Source of the DNA: an uncultured Eubacteriales bacterium
GTDB lineage: Bacteria > Bacillota > Clostridia > Oscillospirales > Oscillospiraceae
DNA: 15,318 nt
Direction of reading: 5' to 3'
Assembly: GCA_900551495.1 (NCBI GenBank)
Contig: URWG01000028.1
Span: forward strand, 1-15,318
Below the pieces are notes generated by a model, which ran no database searches, was not told where the DNA came from, and saw only the letters and a program-made list of their open reading frames with translations. Positions 12,576-15,318 of this stretch are shown here, piece by piece. A program made the translations under genes and the position numbers. The number at the start of each line of letters is the position of its first letter. Position 1 is the first letter of the stretch.

Positions 12576-13352
12576 ATGAAGGTTGCGATCACCGGCAAGG
12601 GCGGCGTCGGCAAAACGACGCTCGCCTCCACGCTGGCAAGGCTCTACGCCGATGAAGGGCGCACCGTCCTTGCGGCGGACGTCGATCCGGATGCGAATCT
12701 GGGTCTGGCGCTGGGTCTGACGGAGGAGGAGGTCAATTCGATCGTCCCCGTCTCGAAGATGAAGGAGCTTGCCCGCGAGCGCACCGCCGCCAACGCGTCG
12801 AACACCTTCTACAAGCTCAACCCGCAGGTCTCCGATCTGCCGGATAAGCTGGCGAAGGAGATCAACGGCGTCCGTCTGCTCGTCATGGGCACGGTGGATA
12901 CCGGCGGAAGCGGCTGCGTCTGCCCCGAGCACGTCATGCTTAAGGCAATGCTTTCAAGCCTTGTGCTGCGGCGCGACGATGTGGTCATTATGGACATGGA
13001 GGCGGGGCTGGAGCACCTCGGACGCGGCACTGCAAGCATGATGGACCGCTTCATCGTCGTCATCGAGCCGGGCGCGCGCTCCATTCAGACCTACACGCGC
13101 ATCAAGGAGCTGGCGCGCGACATCGGCATCACGAAGGTGAGCGTCGTTGCCAACAAGGTACGCGACGAGAGCGACAAGGAGTTCCTCCGCAGCCGGATCC
13201 CCGAGGAGGACCTGCTGGGCTTTTTGAGCTACAACCCCGAGGTGATCGATGCCGACCGCCGCGGTCTGTCGCCCTACGACTGCTCCCCCACCGCGCTGGC
13301 GGAGATCCGCGCCATCAAGGAAAAATTGGACCGATCAGAGGTCTTGCACTGA
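12576..13352 (+). CDS. cooC: CooC/AcsF-type nickel-insertion ATPase
   Basis: A MinD/ParA-like P-loop ATPase that matures the nickel sites of CODH and/or ACS. The product is 258 residues, within the usual 250-265. The N terminus carries the deviant Walker A GKGGVGKTT at 7-15, followed by ADVDPDANLG at 34-43. The Cys-x-Cys metal-binding motif Cys114-Val-Cys116 (SGCVCPEH) is the hallmark of CooC dimers. Walker B-like VVIMDMEAGLEHLGRG lies at about 136-151, and SVVANKVRD contains the base-binding Asn. Start ATG 12576 is 3 nt after the CODH stop with no convincing Shine-Dalgarno, so translation is probably coupled. Position between cooS and acsB fits either a CooC or an AcsF role. These paralogues are hard to separate by sequence alone, so the symbol is tentative. 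Confidence 0.9.
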   Translation: MKVAITGKGGVGKTTLASTLARLYADEGRTVLAADVDPDANLGLALGLTEEEVNSIVPVSKMKELARERTAANASNTFYKLNPQVSDLPDKLAKEINGVRLLVMGTVDTGGSGCVCPEHVMLKAMLSSLVLRRDDVVIMDMEAGLEHLGRGTASMMDRFIVVIEPGARSIQTYTRIKELARDIGITKVSVVANKVRDESDKEFLRSRIPEEDLLGFLSYNPEVIDADRRGLSPYDCSPTALAEIRAIKEKLDRSEVLH

Positions 13353-13368
13353 AAATCAAGCCTTTTCC

Positions 13369-13388
13369 CGCGCTTCCGTCGGAGCGCG
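13369..13388 (+). other. Hairpin between cooC and acsB
   Basis: CGCGCT (13369-13374) pairs with AGCGCG (13383-13388), extended inward by a T-G and a C-G pair. It lies in the 64-nt gap between the two genes. No T-tract follows, so read-through is expected. It could be an mRNA stability or processing site that sets the relative amounts of the two products. Confidence 0.35.
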
Positions 13389-13416
13389 AATGAAGCTGAA
13401 AGGATGAAATAACATC

Positions 13417-15318
13417 ATGAGAACACTTTTTGAGCGAGTATTTAGCGGTTCGGACGAAATGTTCGCCAAGGCGGAGGCGGAGGTCAATGCCGTCGTCGCC
13501 GAGCTGGGCGAAGCCGCTCCGCTGACCATGCCCTCCACCGCGTATTTCCTTGCCTGCGTCTACGCCTACATCGGCCGCAAGGTCGAGAAGGTCGGTGACC
13601 TCAAGGCTGCCCTTGCCGAGGTCAAGGCAATGATGACCCGCGATAACCGCACCGCCTCCATCTTCTCCTCCGGCGTCGGCACCGCCATTGCCGCCGAGCT
13701 GATCGAGGCTTGCAAATACGCCCGCAGCGCCGCCCCCTACGAGGGCACGACCTACCACGGTCACTTCTCCGACGCCGAGGTCCGTGAGCTCGGTGTCCCG
13801 CTGGTCACCGGCGACATCCCCGGCTTCGTCGTCATGATCGGACCGGCTCCCTCTGCGGAGGAGGCGGTCGAGACCGTCAAGGGCTACCAGTCCCGCGGCA
13901 TTTTCGTCTTCCTGATCGGCGGTATTATCGATCAGCTCAACGAAAAGGGCGTGAACATGAACTTCGGCGTCCGCGTCGTCCCCGTCGGCAACGAAATCTG
14001 GTCGGTCGGTCACGTTATTTCGCTGGTCGTCCGCGCCGCCATGATCTTCGGCAACATCCAGCCCGGCGATGCCGACGGCTTCCATAAGTACACCTTCGAG
14101 CGCATCAACGCGTTCGTCAACGCCTATGCCCCCGTCAACGACATTACCGTTGCCTGCGGCGCCGGCGCGATCAAGCTGGGCTTCCCGGTCATCACCAACG
14201 ACACCAACGATATGTGGGCTGTTCCGAAGTCCCTGATTATCTACGAAAACACCAAGGATTGGATCGACACCTCCATCGAGGCGCGCGGCATCAAGCTGAA
14301 GATCACGAACATCGACATCCCCGTGTCCTTCTCCTCCGCGTTCGAGGGCGAGATCATCCGCAAGGGCGATATGCAGGTTGAGGTGGACGGCTCCCGCAAG
14401 GACTGCTTCGAGCTGGTCATCACCAAGGAAGCCTCCGAGATCGAGGATCACAGGATCATCGTGGACGGTCCCGAGATGGACGAAATTCCCGTCGGCACCA
14501 AGATCTCCCTGTCCTACACCGTCGAGGTCGCGGGCAAGGCGATGCAGCCCGACTTTGAGCCGGTCATGGAGCGCAAGATCCACAGCTTCCTCAACTGCGT
14601 CGAGGGTCTGATGCACACCGGTCAGCGCGATATGATCCGTATCCGCGTCAACAAGGCGGACTTTGAGGCGGGCTTCCGCTTCAAGCACATCGGCGAGGTC
14701 CTCTACGCCAAGATCAAGAGCGAATTTGACACCGTTGTCGATAAGTGCCAGGTCCGCATCGTCATCGGCGACGAGAAGAACAAGGAGCTGCGCGCCGCCG
14801 CCAACACCATCTTCGACAAGCGCGACGAGCGTCTTGCCTCGATGACCGACGAGTCCGTGCCCGTGTTCTACACCTGCATTATGTGCCAGGCGTTCTCCCC
14901 GAGCCACGTCTGCATCGTCACCCCGGAGCGTCTGGGTCTTTGCGGCGCAGTGTCGTGGCTGGACGCGAAAGCGACCAACGAGCTTGACCCGCAGGGTCCG
15001 TGCCAGGTCGTGCCGAAGGAGCACTGCATCGACGAGCGCCTCGGTCGCTACGAGGACGTGGACGAGGCAGTACAGAAGTATTCCCACGGTGCGCTGGAGC
15101 ACGTCACGCTGTACTCCCTGTTCCAGGACCCGATGACCTCCTGCGGCTGCTTCGAGTGTATCTGCGGCGTCGAGCCTTGCTCGATGGGCGTCGTCATTAC
15201 CTGCCGCGAGCACGCCGGCATGACCCCGCTGGGCATGACCTTCTCCGAGATGGCTTCCATGACGGGCGGCGGCGTTCAGACCCCGGGCTTCATGGGTCAC
15301 GGCAAGCACTTCATCGCT
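13417..15318 (+). CDS. acsB: Acetyl-CoA synthase (CODH/ACS alpha subunit), 3' end outside window
   Basis: Joins CO, a methyl group from the corrinoid Fe-S protein and CoA into acetyl-CoA, the last step of the Wood-Ljungdahl pathway. The frame stays open for 634 codons to the window edge; the family is near 700-730 residues, so roughly 75-95 are missing. The A-cluster is complete: Cys487, Cys490, Cys499 and Cys509 bind the [4Fe-4S], and Cys576-Gly577-Cys578 binds the two nickels. All of these sit exactly 19 residues before the Moorella positions (506, 509, 518, 528, 595-597), so the core has no insertions or deletions between them. The N-terminal CODH-binding/Rossmann region (about 1-300) is present, unlike in archaeal CdhC, which lacks it. 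ATG 13417 is chosen from the protein start. AAAGGA (13399-13404) is 12 nt away, a rather long spacing. It is the third gene of the operon. Confidence 0.96.
   Translation, partial: MRTLFERVFSGSDEMFAKAEAEVNAVVAELGEAAPLTMPSTAYFLACVYAYIGRKVEKVGDLKAALAEVKAMMTRDNRTASIFSSGVGTAIAAELIEACKYARSAAPYEGTTYHGHFSDAEVRELGVPLVTGDIPGFVVMIGPAPSAEEAVETVKGYQSRGIFVFLIGGIIDQLNEKGVNMNFGVRVVPVGNEIWSVGHVISLVVRAAMIFGNIQPGDADGFHKYTFERINAFVNAYAPVNDITVACGAGAIKLGFPVITNDTNDMWAVPKSLIIYENTKDWIDTSIEARGIKLKITNIDIPVSFSSAFEGEIIRKGDMQVEVDGSRKDCFELVITKEASEIEDHRIIVDGPEMDEIPVGTKISLSYTVEVAGKAMQPDFEPVMERKIHSFLNCVEGLMHTGQRDMIRIRVNKADFEAGFRFKHIGEVLYAKIKSEFDTVVDKCQVRIVIGDEKNKELRAAANTIFDKRDERLASMTDESVPVFYTCIMCQAFSPSHVCIVTPERLGLCGAVSWLDAKATNELDPQGPCQVVPKEHCIDERLGRYEDVDEAVQKYSHGALEHVTLYSLFQDPMTSCGCFECICGVEPCSMGVVITCREHAGMTPLGMTFSEMASMTGGGVQTPGFMGHGKHFIA

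Noticed and set aside
11244..12932. A 562-codon reverse-strand open frame opposite cooS and cooC
   Set aside because: It lies wholly antisense to genes with intact metal-site motifs, has low-complexity Asp/Gly/Val/Arg-rich composition typical of GC-rich shadow frames, and no ribosome site or recognisable domain.
13315..15309. A 664-codon reverse-strand open frame opposite acsB
   Set aside because: This is the antisense shadow of acetyl-CoA synthase, which continues beyond the window on the forward strand and has all A-cluster ligands. The shadow has no known motif.

Overview
The window looks like the chromosome of a GC-rich, strictly anaerobic Bacillota of the class Clostridia, most likely an Oscillospirales/Oscillospiraceae-type gut bacterium. 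This rests on the gene content (CO dehydrogenase/acetyl-CoA synthase, a minimal two-gene Fe-S assembly system, arginine deiminase, S-layer-anchored envelope proteins), on strong Shine-Dalgarno sites with sigma-A-type promoters, and on palindromic intergenic repeats of a style I associate with that group. The taxonomic placement is inference. No tRNA, rRNA, CRISPR array, transposase or phage gene was found.

Region 1 (1-4850), forward strand: the C-terminal part of arginine deiminase, then argS, a palindromic repeat block, and a tight run of sufC-like, sufB-like (the minimal 'SMS' pair) and rlmH, closed by a strong hairpin.

Region 2 (4850-8125), forward strand: two monocistronic exported proteins carrying S-layer homology repeats. 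One is a CAP-domain protein with C-terminal SLH repeats. The other has N-terminal SLH repeats, a Big2-like domain and an M15/VanY-type peptidase domain. Each has a clear promoter with a 17-nt spacer, and the first ends at a classic terminator. A 129-bp element with terminal inverted repeats lies after the second.

Region 3 (8126-9929): a reverse-strand PpiC/PrsA-type lipoprotein, then a roughly 510-bp divergent intergenic region packed with hairpins and short repeats.

Region 4 (9930-10465), forward strand: a Dabb-domain protein translationally coupled to a small GIY-YIG nuclease-domain protein.

Region 5 (10554-15318), forward strand: a CODH/ACS (Wood-Ljungdahl) operon with a near-consensus promoter, a palindromic leader, Ni-Fe CO dehydrogenase, a CooC/AcsF-type nickel-insertion ATPase, and acetyl-CoA synthase, which runs off the right edge. 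CODH makes or consumes CO, the ATPase matures the Ni sites, and ACS joins CO, a methyl group and CoA into acetyl-CoA. The SMS pair is a plausible general Fe-S source for these enzymes.

I see no convincing wholly new protein system. The least explained signals are non-coding: the GTATCG palindrome in the CODH leader, a box-plus-hairpin motif whose stem changes between copies, and the structured divergent intergenic region.
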